Source: Patescibacteria group bacterium (GTDB lineage: Bacteria > Patescibacteriota > Minisyncoccia > Portnoybacterales > GWB1-42-6). From it: a stretch of 38,775 nt of DNA. Location: positions 1-38,775 of the forward strand of contig JAHIST010000087.1 in assembly GCA_018818145.1 (NCBI GenBank), given 5' to 3'. The notes below the pieces were generated by a model that searched no databases, was not told where the DNA came from, and saw nothing but the letters and a program-made list of their open reading frames with translations. Shown here one piece after another: positions 7,002-13,532 of the stretch; the stretch's first letter is position 1; every line of letters begins with the position of its first letter. The position numbers were made by a program, and so were the translations under genes.

Positions 7002-7868
7002 ATGAAAAAAATCTCGGTAATTTTAATTTTACTGATTTTTGTTGGGCTGGGTTTTTATTTCAGGGCCGACCTTTTAAATTTTTACGACCACTTGACGAAA
7101 AATTTTTCCGATATTGAAAAAATATCACTGGATCAGTTAGTCAAGGACATTCAAAAGCAGGTATCCGCGCCGCCGCCCCTGCGGCTAAATCAGGAAGAGT
7201 CGCTGGCGACTTTAACTAAATCAGTCGTTATTAAATGGACTAATCTTCAGCGCGCGGCCAACGGCGGGCTTTTGCCCCTGGCCTCAAACACCAAGCTCGA
7301 CGCCGCGGCTTTGGCTAAAGTCCAAGAGATGTTTAAAAATCAGTATTTTGAACATGTTTCTCCTGCGGGCGCCGGACCGGAGGATTTAGCAAAAAAATTC
7401 AGCTACAGCTTTGTCGCTTTTGGCGAAAATTTAGCATTGGGAAATTTTAAAGATGAGGAGGCTCTGGTTCAGGCTTGGATGGACAGCCCCGGCCACCGAG
7501 CCAACATTTTAAATACGCGTTATCGGGAAATAGGCGTAGCAGTGCTCAAGGGCGTTTTTGAAGGCCGGACAACTTGGATAGCTGTGCAGGAATTCGGTTT
7601 TCCGCTTGCAGCCTGTCCGCAACCGGACGCGGCGCTCAAAAGCCAGATTGAGTTTTATAAAAAGCAGGCTGACGATTTAATCTTGCTAATTGATGAGAAA
7701 CGCAAAGAAATTGAAAATACACGGTTTGACAGCCGCCGCCAATATAATCAGGCTGTGAGCCAATATAATGATTTAGTAGGCCAATATAATAATTTAGTTT
7801 CGCAGATTAAATTACTCATCAATAGCTACAACAGCCAAGTTTCTCAATTTAACTCTTGCGCCAGATAA
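7002..7868 (+). CDS. Membrane-anchored CAP/SCP-domain protein (YkwD-like)
   Basis: An N-terminal membrane segment (about residues 4-21) is followed by a linker and a CAP (cysteine-rich secretory/PR-1) domain, about residues 75-200. The family's signature stretches are YFEHVSP, FGENLA and SPGHRANILN, and the putative metal and active-site His and Glu residues are present. The C-terminal 80 residues are a Q/N-rich, probably coiled-coil region with repeated QYN and LVSQ units. The molecular activity of bacterial CAP proteins is mostly unknown; they are extracellular and often wall-linked. I chose ATG 7002 over the adjacent TTG 6999. The gene probably shares a transcript with the L,D-transpeptidase and ends 1 bp before a large inverted repeat. 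Confidence 0.88.
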   Translation: MKKISVILILLIFVGLGFYFRADLLNFYDHLTKNFSDIEKISLDQLVKDIQKQVSAPPPLRLNQEESLATLTKSVVIKWTNLQRAANGGLLPLASNTKLDAAALAKVQEMFKNQYFEHVSPAGAGPEDLAKKFSYSFVAFGENLALGNFKDEEALVQAWMDSPGHRANILNTRYREIGVAVLKGVFEGRTTWIAVQEFGFPLAACPQPDAALKSQIEFYKKQADDLILLIDEKRKEIENTRFDSRRQYNQAVSQYNDLVGQYNNLVSQIKLLINSYNSQVSQFNSCAR

Positions 7869-7869
7869 G

Positions 7870-7971
7870 CCCCGTTAGAAATTATTGAATAATTTATTTT
7901 AGTACGCTAATTTATCTTAAGAACGGAGCGCTTTTATTGGATAATAAATTACTTGATAATTTCTAACGGGG
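7870..7971. repeat. 102-nt hairpin element with CCCCGTTAGA/TCTAACGGGG ends
   Basis: CCCCGTTAGAAATTAT at the left pairs perfectly with ATAATTTCTAACGGGG at the right. The pairing continues through a short imperfect patch to TAATTTATT/AATAAATTA, giving 29-nt arms around a 44-nt centre. The ends are the motif that clamps tRNA-Thr at 31273-31364 and ends another element at 10120-10228. The element fills the gap between the CAP gene and the DUF763 gene. There is no T-run, so it is not a typical terminator. Confidence 0.85.
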
Positions 7972-7980
7972 TAAATAATT

Positions 7981-9159
7981 ATGATTCAGCGCGGAATTGC
8001 CACATTTGGTTTGGATTACGGCACCTGCCCCCGGTGGCTTTTTGAACGCATGGTAAAATTGGGCAGAGAAATGGCGCAGGTGATTGTGGCGGAGGAAGGG
8101 CCGGATGAGTTTATCCGCCGGCTCGGAGACCCGGCGTGGTTTCAGTCTTTGGGCACAGTTTTGGCGTTTGACTGGAATGCTTCGGGCCTGACCACAATTT
8201 TAACCGCCGCGCTCAAAGAAGCTATTCGCGGCCAGGAATACGATCTAGGCATTTTTATTTGCGGCGGCAAAGGTAAAACTTCGCTTAAAACGCCGCAAGA
8301 AATTCAGACCTGGAGCGAGCGGATAAATTTTGCGCCTTCGGCTGCGAACGCCTTAATTTATAATTCCCGCATGGCCGCCAAAGTGGACAGCGCGCTGGTG
8401 CAGGACGGTTTTCAAATTTACCACCACGCATTTTTTTTCACCAAAAAGGGCGCCTGGACAGTAGTACAGCAGGGCATGAACGCGGTTAATCAAACCGCGC
8501 GCCGCTATCACTGGCATTCAAAAAATATTAAAGATTTGGTTTGCGAACCGCACTCGGGCATTGCCTCGCAGGCCAAAGTCAGAAACATTCTGGATTTAAC
8601 TGCGCAAAAAAGCGCGACCAATCGCCAGGCCAGCGCAGAGTTGGTTCTGCAGGGGTTTAGCGCTTTGATGAAAGATTTGGTGTTGTTAAGCAAGCATTAC
8701 ACGCCTTTGTCGCAGACGGCGGAGGTAGCCAAGGAAACATCCTTTGGCCAGCAGCGGTTGAAATTATTGAATCTGGTTAGCGTAGAATTTAAATCACATC
8801 CAACAGTTGGCGAGGATTTTTCCAAAAGCAAATATTTGCAAAAAATTCTTTGGAAGATTTGCGACCAGCAGCCGGCTAATTATGAAAAATTGCTGGCAAT
8901 GGAGGGAGTGGGGCCAAAAACAATGAGGGCGCTGGCGCTGGTGGCAGAAGTTCTTTACGGCGCCCGGCCCTCCTATGAGGATCCGGCGCGCTACAGCTTT
9001 GCCCACGGGGGAAAAGACGGTACGCCCTATCCGGTTGACCGGCCGACCTACGACCAGACTATCGCCGCGATGAAAAAATATGTCAGTCGGGCCAAACTGT
9101 CGCCAGGCGACAAATCGCGGGCTTTGCGGTCTTTGGTTAAAAGCGGCGAGCCTTTTTAA
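7981..9159 (+). CDS. DUF763 family protein
   Basis: I recognise this 392-residue protein as DUF763, a family found in archaea and scattered bacteria with no established function. Visible signatures are the N-terminal GIATFGLDYGTCPRWLFERM, then RRLGDPAWFQSLGTVLAFDW, GLTTILTAALKEA, GGKGKTS and a late helix-hairpin-helix-like segment LLAMEGVGPKTMRALALVAE (about residues 303-322), which hints at nucleic-acid binding. The final part, FAHGGKDGTPYPVDRPTYD, is also family-like. The length fits the family. ATG 7981 lies 9 bp after the upstream hairpin element, so that element would be in its leader or near its promoter. Function is unknown. Confidence 0.85.
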   Translation: MIQRGIATFGLDYGTCPRWLFERMVKLGREMAQVIVAEEGPDEFIRRLGDPAWFQSLGTVLAFDWNASGLTTILTAALKEAIRGQEYDLGIFICGGKGKTSLKTPQEIQTWSERINFAPSAANALIYNSRMAAKVDSALVQDGFQIYHHAFFFTKKGAWTVVQQGMNAVNQTARRYHWHSKNIKDLVCEPHSGIASQAKVRNILDLTAQKSATNRQASAELVLQGFSALMKDLVLLSKHYTPLSQTAEVAKETSFGQQRLKLLNLVSVEFKSHPTVGEDFSKSKYLQKILWKICDQQPANYEKLLAMEGVGPKTMRALALVAEVLYGARPSYEDPARYSFAHGGKDGTPYPVDRPTYDQTIAAMKKYVSRAKLSPGDKSRALRSLVKSGEPF

Positions 9160-9188
9160 AAATCGCTAAATGGTTTTTGCGGCTGTGG

Positions 9189-9216
9189 ATGACAATTTTG
9201 CTCTATTTGTTATAAT
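9189..9216 (+). promoter_or_regulatory. Promoter of the 33-aa membrane peptide
   Basis: ATGACA, a 16-base spacer and a perfect TATAAT precede the small gene at 9246. The predicted transcript start is about 20 bases before its ATG. Confidence 0.55.
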
Positions 9217-9245
9217 AATCTTAAATAATCCAGCCTTACAATCTT

Positions 9246-9347
9246 ATGAAAGTAAAAAGTATTATTGGGATAATTATTATTATATTAATTGCCGCGGCGG
9301 TTATAGCTGCTTTTTATTATTTCTTGGGCAAACAATTACCCCGTTAG
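9246..9347 (+). CDS. 33-residue single-TM small protein
   Basis: The peptide starts MKVKSIIGIIIIILIAAAV, continues IAAFYYFLGKQLPR and then stops. It has a short basic N-terminus, one strong hydrophobic helix and a basic tail, typical of genuine small bacterial membrane peptides. It has its own well-formed promoter 30 bp upstream and a terminator 34 bp downstream. The stop codon is embedded in a copy of the CCCCGTTAG motif (9339-9347). I do not recognise a family, and no function can be assigned. Confidence 0.55.
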   Translation: MKVKSIIGIIIIILIAAAVIAAFYYFLGKQLPR

Positions 9348-9380
9348 TTATTCATATATAAACCATCTGTTTCTTATTTT

Positions 9381-9409
9381 AAAACCCCCATTTATTCAAC
9401 AGGGGTTTT
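9381..9409. terminator. Bidirectional terminator between small ORF and rnpB
   Basis: AAAACCCC and GGGGTTTT arms surround a 13-base loop, giving a U-run on either strand. It would end the small membrane-peptide transcript on the plus strand and rnpB on the minus strand. Confidence 0.75.
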
Positions 9410-9475
9410 TATTGTCCGATTTTTAATCAGAGAATCAGCTTTCTAATGGGGCAAGCAAGTCTATAAGCCGAATTC

Positions 9476-9556
9476 TGTCCTTCGGCTCACTTCGTTTCGC
9501 CTCAGGATAAATTCCTAAAAGGGTTTACCCTGAGCTTGCAAAGCAAGCGAAGGGAT
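9476..9556. repeat. Paired palindromic repeats inserted near rnpB 3' end
   Basis: CCTTCGGCTC...GCCTCAGG and, inverted, CCCTGAGCTTGC...GCAAGCGAAGGG lie back to back between the AGATGAT block and the GACAGAATTCGG block of RNase P RNA, which are normally only about 10-20 nt apart. The pair can fold into one long hairpin. The second half is a variant of the palindrome found in recJ. Confidence 0.7.
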
Positions 9557-9772
9557 AATCATCTGTCTGGGTCCCGCATTGCTGCGGGACTCAAGCGATC
9601 TACTTTTCTTATGAGATTCAAATTTTCAATCTCATAGTTTGATCTTGCACCCGGTAAGGATTTTGCCGTTTCACTCCCAAAGTTATCCTTTGGGACTCGC
9701 CCTATCTCCGTTTTTGCGGAGCGGGCGTCCCGACTTTTTCAAGTTGCGGGGCGTCTCTGTTCGCACCTCTAT

Positions 9773-9816
9773 CCCGCCCGCTTCGCCAAGCTTTAGCGAG
9801 GCGAGTATTTGCGGGA
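9773..9816. repeat. GC-rich palindromic repeat inside rnpB
   Basis: The segment starts CCCGCCCGCTTCGCC, continues AAGCTTTAGCGAGGCGAG and ends GCGGGA. The same ends (CCGCCCGCTTCGCC..AGCTT and GCGAGGCGAG) occur in the lepA insertion (27197-27238) and, inverted, in the ftsE-ftsX gap (33599-33672). In the RNA it would form an extra helix. Confidence 0.75.
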
Positions 9817-10090
9817 CGACGGCCGTTAGCCGCTACCTTTTTACCCCTCACTTGGATCACTGGAGATGAAATAATATATTTATTTTATTCTTGTTCATCT
9901 GCAAGGAACCAAGTGAGGGGGAGTGTTCGGACTTTCCTCCCCCCACTTGCTATTAGTCTAGTTTATATTGTTTTAAGATCAACAATATTTTTTGGAAAAA
10001 TCTTATTACTTGACTGATAGCAAGTGGGGGGCGATTACCCGACTTACTTGCCCTATTAGAAAGCTGATTTTAAAGGAGCGGGACATTAAT

Positions 10091-10119
10091 ATTATTAGCT
10101 TATTTTTGCTGCTTGTCAA
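10091..10119 (-). promoter_or_regulatory. Promoter of rnpB
   Basis: On the minus strand a perfect TTGACA, 17-base spacer and AATAAT (5/6 to consensus) precede the RNA, with predicted start near 10084. The -35 box directly abuts the first base of the hairpin element at 10120. Confidence 0.75.
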
Positions 10120-10228
10120 CCCCGTTAGAGATTTTCCAAAGAAGCTGGTATTTTATTAACAATAGCCGTAGGCGGAATCGCGATATAAATTAAAGGATAA
10201 AATAAACATAGCTGAATCTCTAACAGGG
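10120..10228. repeat. 109-nt hairpin element with CCCCGTTAGAGATT/AATCTCTAACAGGG ends
   Basis: The 14-nt arms differ at one base, which still allows a G-U pair. Further inner pairing (AGCTGGTATTTTATT with AATAAACATAGCT, imperfect) extends the stem. The ends match the element at 7870-7971 and the tRNA-Thr clamp. It separates the divergent rnpB promoter from the sugar-transferase promoter. Confidence 0.8.
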
Positions 10229-10237
10229 TCAACCCCC

Positions 10238-10267
10238 TTGATATTAGACAGCCTTTAGAGTTAAAAT
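10238..10267 (+). promoter_or_regulatory. Promoter of the polysaccharide gene block
   Basis: TTGATA, an 18-base spacer and TAAAAT lie 14 bp before the sugar-transferase start codon. This is the only good promoter I see before the closely spaced block starting at 10282. Confidence 0.55.
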
Positions 10268-10281
10268 GAATTTAAATTGGT

Positions 10282-11703
10282 ATGAAAAAGTCGGAATTAA
10301 TTTTTGCCACAATTTCCGTGCCGGTTGATTATCTGATGCTGCTTCTGGCCGGGCTAGCCGCCTATGCTTTGCGAACCAGCGAACTTATCGCGCAATGGCG
10401 GCCGGTGCTTTTTAGCCTGAATTTGCCCTTTGAGCGTTACTTTGAGCTGGTAGCAATCATCGGTATTTTTTGGGTGGTAATTTTTGCACTGGCCGGGCTT
10501 TACGAAATCAGACGGGCCAATCGGCTGTGGGAAGACTTTGTCCGGATTGTCATTGCCACTTCTGCCGGCCTGATAGGCATTATTATTTATATCTTCGTAC
10601 AGCGGGAATTTTTTGATTCGCGTTTTTTGATTTTAGCCGCCTGGATCTTAGCAATATTTTTTGTCAGTTGGGGTAGGTTGGTGTTGCGGGGCATCCAATC
10701 TTATTTAATCAGTCATTACCGGTTAGGCAGTCATAATGTTTTGGTGGTCGGCGGCGATGGGATTTCCGAGGAGATAATTCAGGAGATTAAAAATCATCCC
10801 GCAGCGGGCTATCACCTGGTAAAATATTTTCCGAGTTTGGATTTGGCGGAAATAAAAAATACAGTAAATGCCCGGGCGATAGACGATATTATCTTAGCCA
10901 ATCCCGATTTTTCGCGCCAGCTCGTTTTGGAACTGGTTGATTTTTGCGAAGAAAAACATCTGAATTTTAAATTTGTGCCCAATCTTTTTCAAACCCTGAC
11001 CAGCAATGTTCAATTTGATACGGTCGGCGCGATTCCTTTGATTGAGCTTAGGCGCACGGCGCTTGACGGGTGGGGGAAAATTATTAAAAGAGCAATGGAT
11101 ATTCTGGGCGCAATTTTTGGCCTGATAATTTTCTCGCCGATAATGGCTGTGGTGGCAATTTTAATCCGGCTGGATTCGCCCGGGCCGGTTATTTACAAAA
11201 ACGAACGGGTGGGACAGAAAGGAGTTTTTAATACTTATAAGTTTCGGTCAATGAAAATTGAATATTGTACCGGTTCTGAATACGATCAATCCGGCCAAGC
11301 GAGCCTCCTGGAGGACGAGTTGGCGGCCAAACAGAGCGGCCGCCGGGGGCCGGTATTTAAGATTGTCAACGATCCGCGCCGGACAAAATTAGGCGCTTTT
11401 TTGGAAAAAACCAGCTTGGATGAGCTGCCGCAGTTTTTTAATGTTTTGTTGGGCGATATGAGCCTGGTTGGACCCAGGCCTCATATGCCAAAAGAAGTGG
11501 CTAGATACGAAAAATGGCACAAAAAAGTTTTTAATATCAAACCCGGCATCACGGGCCTGGCGCAAATTTCGGGGCGCTCGGAAATTGATTTTGACGAAGA
11601 AGTAAAATTGGACACTTTTTATATTGAAAATTGGTCGCTGGGTTTAGATTTGAAAATTTTGCTAAAAACGCCTCTGGCGGTTTTGTTCAGGAAAACGCGC
11701 TGA
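10282..11703 (+). CDS. Polyprenyl-phosphate sugar-1-phosphate transferase (WbaP/EpsL-type)
   Basis: This membrane enzyme moves a sugar-1-phosphate from a nucleotide sugar onto undecaprenyl phosphate, the first step of exopolysaccharide or O-antigen-like assembly. The 473-aa protein has about four N-terminal membrane helices (residues 10-145), a Rossmann-like CoA-binding-type middle domain (LGSHNVLVVGGDG), another membrane segment and the bacterial sugar transferase domain (about 269-473). The domain is marked by KRAMDILGAIFGL, SPGPVIYKNERVGQKG, YKFRSM, SLDELPQFFNVLLGDMSLVG and GPRP, then IKPGITGLAQISGR. It leads a co-directional block of glycosyltransferases. The sugar specificity cannot be read from sequence. 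Confidence 0.93.
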   Translation: MKKSELIFATISVPVDYLMLLLAGLAAYALRTSELIAQWRPVLFSLNLPFERYFELVAIIGIFWVVIFALAGLYEIRRANRLWEDFVRIVIATSAGLIGIIIYIFVQREFFDSRFLILAAWILAIFFVSWGRLVLRGIQSYLISHYRLGSHNVLVVGGDGISEEIIQEIKNHPAAGYHLVKYFPSLDLAEIKNTVNARAIDDIILANPDFSRQLVLELVDFCEEKHLNFKFVPNLFQTLTSNVQFDTVGAIPLIELRRTALDGWGKIIKRAMDILGAIFGLIIFSPIMAVVAILIRLDSPGPVIYKNERVGQKGVFNTYKFRSMKIEYCTGSEYDQSGQASLLEDELAAKQSGRRGPVFKIVNDPRRTKLGAFLEKTSLDELPQFFNVLLGDMSLVGPRPHMPKEVARYEKWHKKVFNIKPGITGLAQISGRSEIDFDEEVKLDTFYIENWSLGLDLKILLKTPLAVLFRKTR

Positions 11704-11754
11704 CATATATAATTTTTTGTTCCGCTCCGGAGGAAAGCGGCTGATTGAGAAAAT

Positions 11755-12837
11755 ATGCGAGTGGCTTTGGTACACGATTATCTAAATCAATACGGAGGGG
11801 CGGAGCGCGTGCTTGAGGCATTTTGCGAAATTTGGCCGGAGGCGCCGATTTTTACTTTAATTTATGACGAGCGCCGCACCGGAGGAGCTTTCGCCGGCAG
11901 GAAGATCAAAACATCATTTTTGCAGAAAGTTCCTTTAGTGAAAAAACACCACCGGCCTTTTTTAATGCTGATGCCTCTGGCCATTGAGCAATTTGATTTG
12001 TCAAAATATGATCTGGTAATTTCTGATTCCGCTAGCTTTGCCAAAGGAGTGATAACAAGACCCAAAACACTGCATATCTGCTATTGCCACACCCCGACCC
12101 GCTATGTCTGGGACGACAGCCATAAATATATTGAAGAATTCAATTACCCGGCGCTGGTCAAAAAAATTATTCCGCCGTTTCTGAATTATTTGCGTCTTTG
12201 GGACGAGGCGGCTTCCTCCCGTCCTGATAAATATTTGGCCAATTCTCATTTTGTCGCCTCGCGCATTAGAAAATATTATCAGCAGGAGGCCACGGTTATC
12301 CACCCGCCGGTCAAAACCAGTTTTTTCTATATTGGCCAGCCCCAGGATTATTTTTTGGTTGTGGCCAGATTTTTGCCTTATAAAAAAATTGATTTGGCCA
12401 TCAGGGCATTTAACGAACTTGGCTGGCCCTTAAAAATTATCGGTGACGGGCCGGAAAAAAAGCGGCTTCAGAAAATTGCCGGTTCCAACATAGAATTTGT
12501 CGGGCTGGTTAATGAAGACTTGCTGAAAGATTACTACGCCCGCTGCTGTGCCTTTATATTCGCGCAGGAAGAGGATTTTGGTATCAGCGCGGTCGAGGCC
12601 ATGGGAGCCGGCCGGCCGGTGATTGCCTATCAGAGTGGCGGGGCGCTGGAAATTATAAAGGATGGGGAAACCGGGATTTTTTTTAAAGAGCAAACAGTTG
12701 ATTCTTTGGTCAGCGCGCTGAAAAAATTCCGCGATCAGGAATTTAATCCGGAAGTCATCCGTCAGCACGCTCTTCAATTTGATAAAGAAATTTTTAAAAA
12801 TAAAATAAAAGAATTCGTAAATCAATGCCAAAAATAA
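11755..12837 (+). CDS. GT4-family glycosyltransferase (WbaZ-like)
   Basis: The 360-aa protein has the GT-B glycosyltransferase layout. The N-terminal domain begins MRVALVHDYLNQYGGAERVL and includes CYCHTPTRYVWDD. The C-terminal nucleotide-sugar domain has VVARFLPYKKIDLAIRAF and the EX7E-type motif EEDFGISAVEAMGAGRPVIA. The N-terminal pattern is that of mannosyltransferase WbaZ-like proteins in surface polysaccharide clusters, but acceptor and sugar are not certain. It overlaps the following Wzz-like gene by 13 bp, indicating translational coupling. It lies 51 bp after the sugar transferase, so it most likely extends the lipid-linked sugar made by that enzyme at the inner membrane face. Confidence 0.9.
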   Translation: MRVALVHDYLNQYGGAERVLEAFCEIWPEAPIFTLIYDERRTGGAFAGRKIKTSFLQKVPLVKKHHRPFLMLMPLAIEQFDLSKYDLVISDSASFAKGVITRPKTLHICYCHTPTRYVWDDSHKYIEEFNYPALVKKIIPPFLNYLRLWDEAASSRPDKYLANSHFVASRIRKYYQQEATVIHPPVKTSFFYIGQPQDYFLVVARFLPYKKIDLAIRAFNELGWPLKIIGDGPEKKRLQKIAGSNIEFVGLVNEDLLKDYYARCCAFIFAQEEDFGISAVEAMGAGRPVIAYQSGGALEIIKDGETGIFFKEQTVDSLVSALKKFRDQEFNPEVIRQHALQFDKEIFKNKIKEFVNQCQK

Positions 12838-13463
12838 ACGCGTCGCTTGGCGACAAAAAAATAGAATTTAATATTAAAGAATTTTTAGCAAAGCACAAAT
12901 TAATTTGGGTTTTTGCCCTGCTTGTGGCCGCGGCTGCCGGCATTTTCAGCTGGCGGGCAACGCAAAACTACACCGGCTCATTAGCCCTCACCATCAGTCG
13001 TTCCGGCACCCAAAACGCCATTGATTACAAATTTGACAGTTACTATGCGCTTAAGGCAACCGATGAATTTGGCAGCACGGTCGTCGGCTGGTTCAAAACT
13101 CCCGAAATTGCCAGCGTCATTAACGCGCGCCTGGGCATAGATTCCTCGGGCTGGTCGCTTAGCGCCTTAAGCGGTAAATTTAAGGCAGCCAAAATTTCTC
13201 CTAATTTGGTTGAGGTCAGATACGGGGCCACAAGCCAGGATGATGTCAAAAAAATTGCTTCAGCGGTCAGCCAGGTTATCGCGGAAAAAGTTAATTTGCT
13301 TAATTCTTCTTCCGGCCAGGGACTGGCTTTCGTTGTCATTGCCGGCGAGCCCGTGGCGGTTAAAAACACCTATAATTTATTGCTGGGCGTTTTGGCGGGA
13401 TTTTTGGTCGGGCTGGTTTTTGGGTTTTTTATTATGGTAGCGAGAGATTATTTTTATCGCTAA
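12825..13463 (+). CDS. Wzz-like two-TM membrane protein
   Basis: The 212-residue protein has an N-terminal cytosolic tail, a membrane helix (about 28-45), an extracytoplasmic domain of about 135 residues and a second membrane helix (about 185-206) with a short basic tail. This is the topology of polysaccharide co-polymerases (Wzz/chain-length determinants), though it is smaller than typical and lacks a Tyr kinase domain. A role in controlling glycan length or export is inferred from topology and from its position among glycosyltransferases, with a 13-bp overlap with the gene before it. Sequence similarity to Wzz is weak by eye. Confidence 0.6.
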   Translation: MPKINASLGDKKIEFNIKEFLAKHKLIWVFALLVAAAAGIFSWRATQNYTGSLALTISRSGTQNAIDYKFDSYYALKATDEFGSTVVGWFKTPEIASVINARLGIDSSGWSLSALSGKFKAAKISPNLVEVRYGATSQDDVKKIASAVSQVIAEKVNLLNSSSGQGLAFVVIAGEPVAVKNTYNLLLGVLAGFLVGLVFGFFIMVARDYFYR

Positions 13464-13532
13464 TAATTATGAATTTGAGCGCAAGTCTCGCAAATTCATT
13501 CGTGAGATTTGTGGCTAAATTTGTGAGAATTT

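Larger units (their letters stand above)
9448..10053 (-). ncRNA. rnpB: RNase P RNA, type A-like, oversized
   Basis: The RNA subunit of RNase P removes 5' leaders from tRNA precursors. On the minus strand the gene carries the conserved GAGGAAAGTCCGAACA block (9924-9939), AACAGAGACGCC, GGAGTGAAACGGCAAAATCC, the GGGTGCAAGATCAAA region, AGTAGATCGCTTGAG and the 3' block GACAGAATTCGGCTTATAG (9461-9479). The terminal helix P1 is unusually long: 27 nt of near-perfect pairing between 9434-9460 and 10042-10068. A P3-like helix has 15 perfect pairs (9939-9953 with 10017-10031). At about 606 nt it is much longer than the common 350-420 nt. Much of the excess is palindromic repeat sequence at 9476-9556 and 9773-9816. 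It has its own promoter and terminator. Ends are approximate. Confidence 0.93.

Noticed and set aside
9170..9361. 63-aa plus-strand reading frame
   Set aside because: It overlaps the better-supported 33-aa membrane peptide in another frame and begins before that gene's promoter.
9639..9869. 76-aa plus-strand reading frame
   Set aside because: It lies entirely antisense to the RNase P RNA and has no protein-like motifs.
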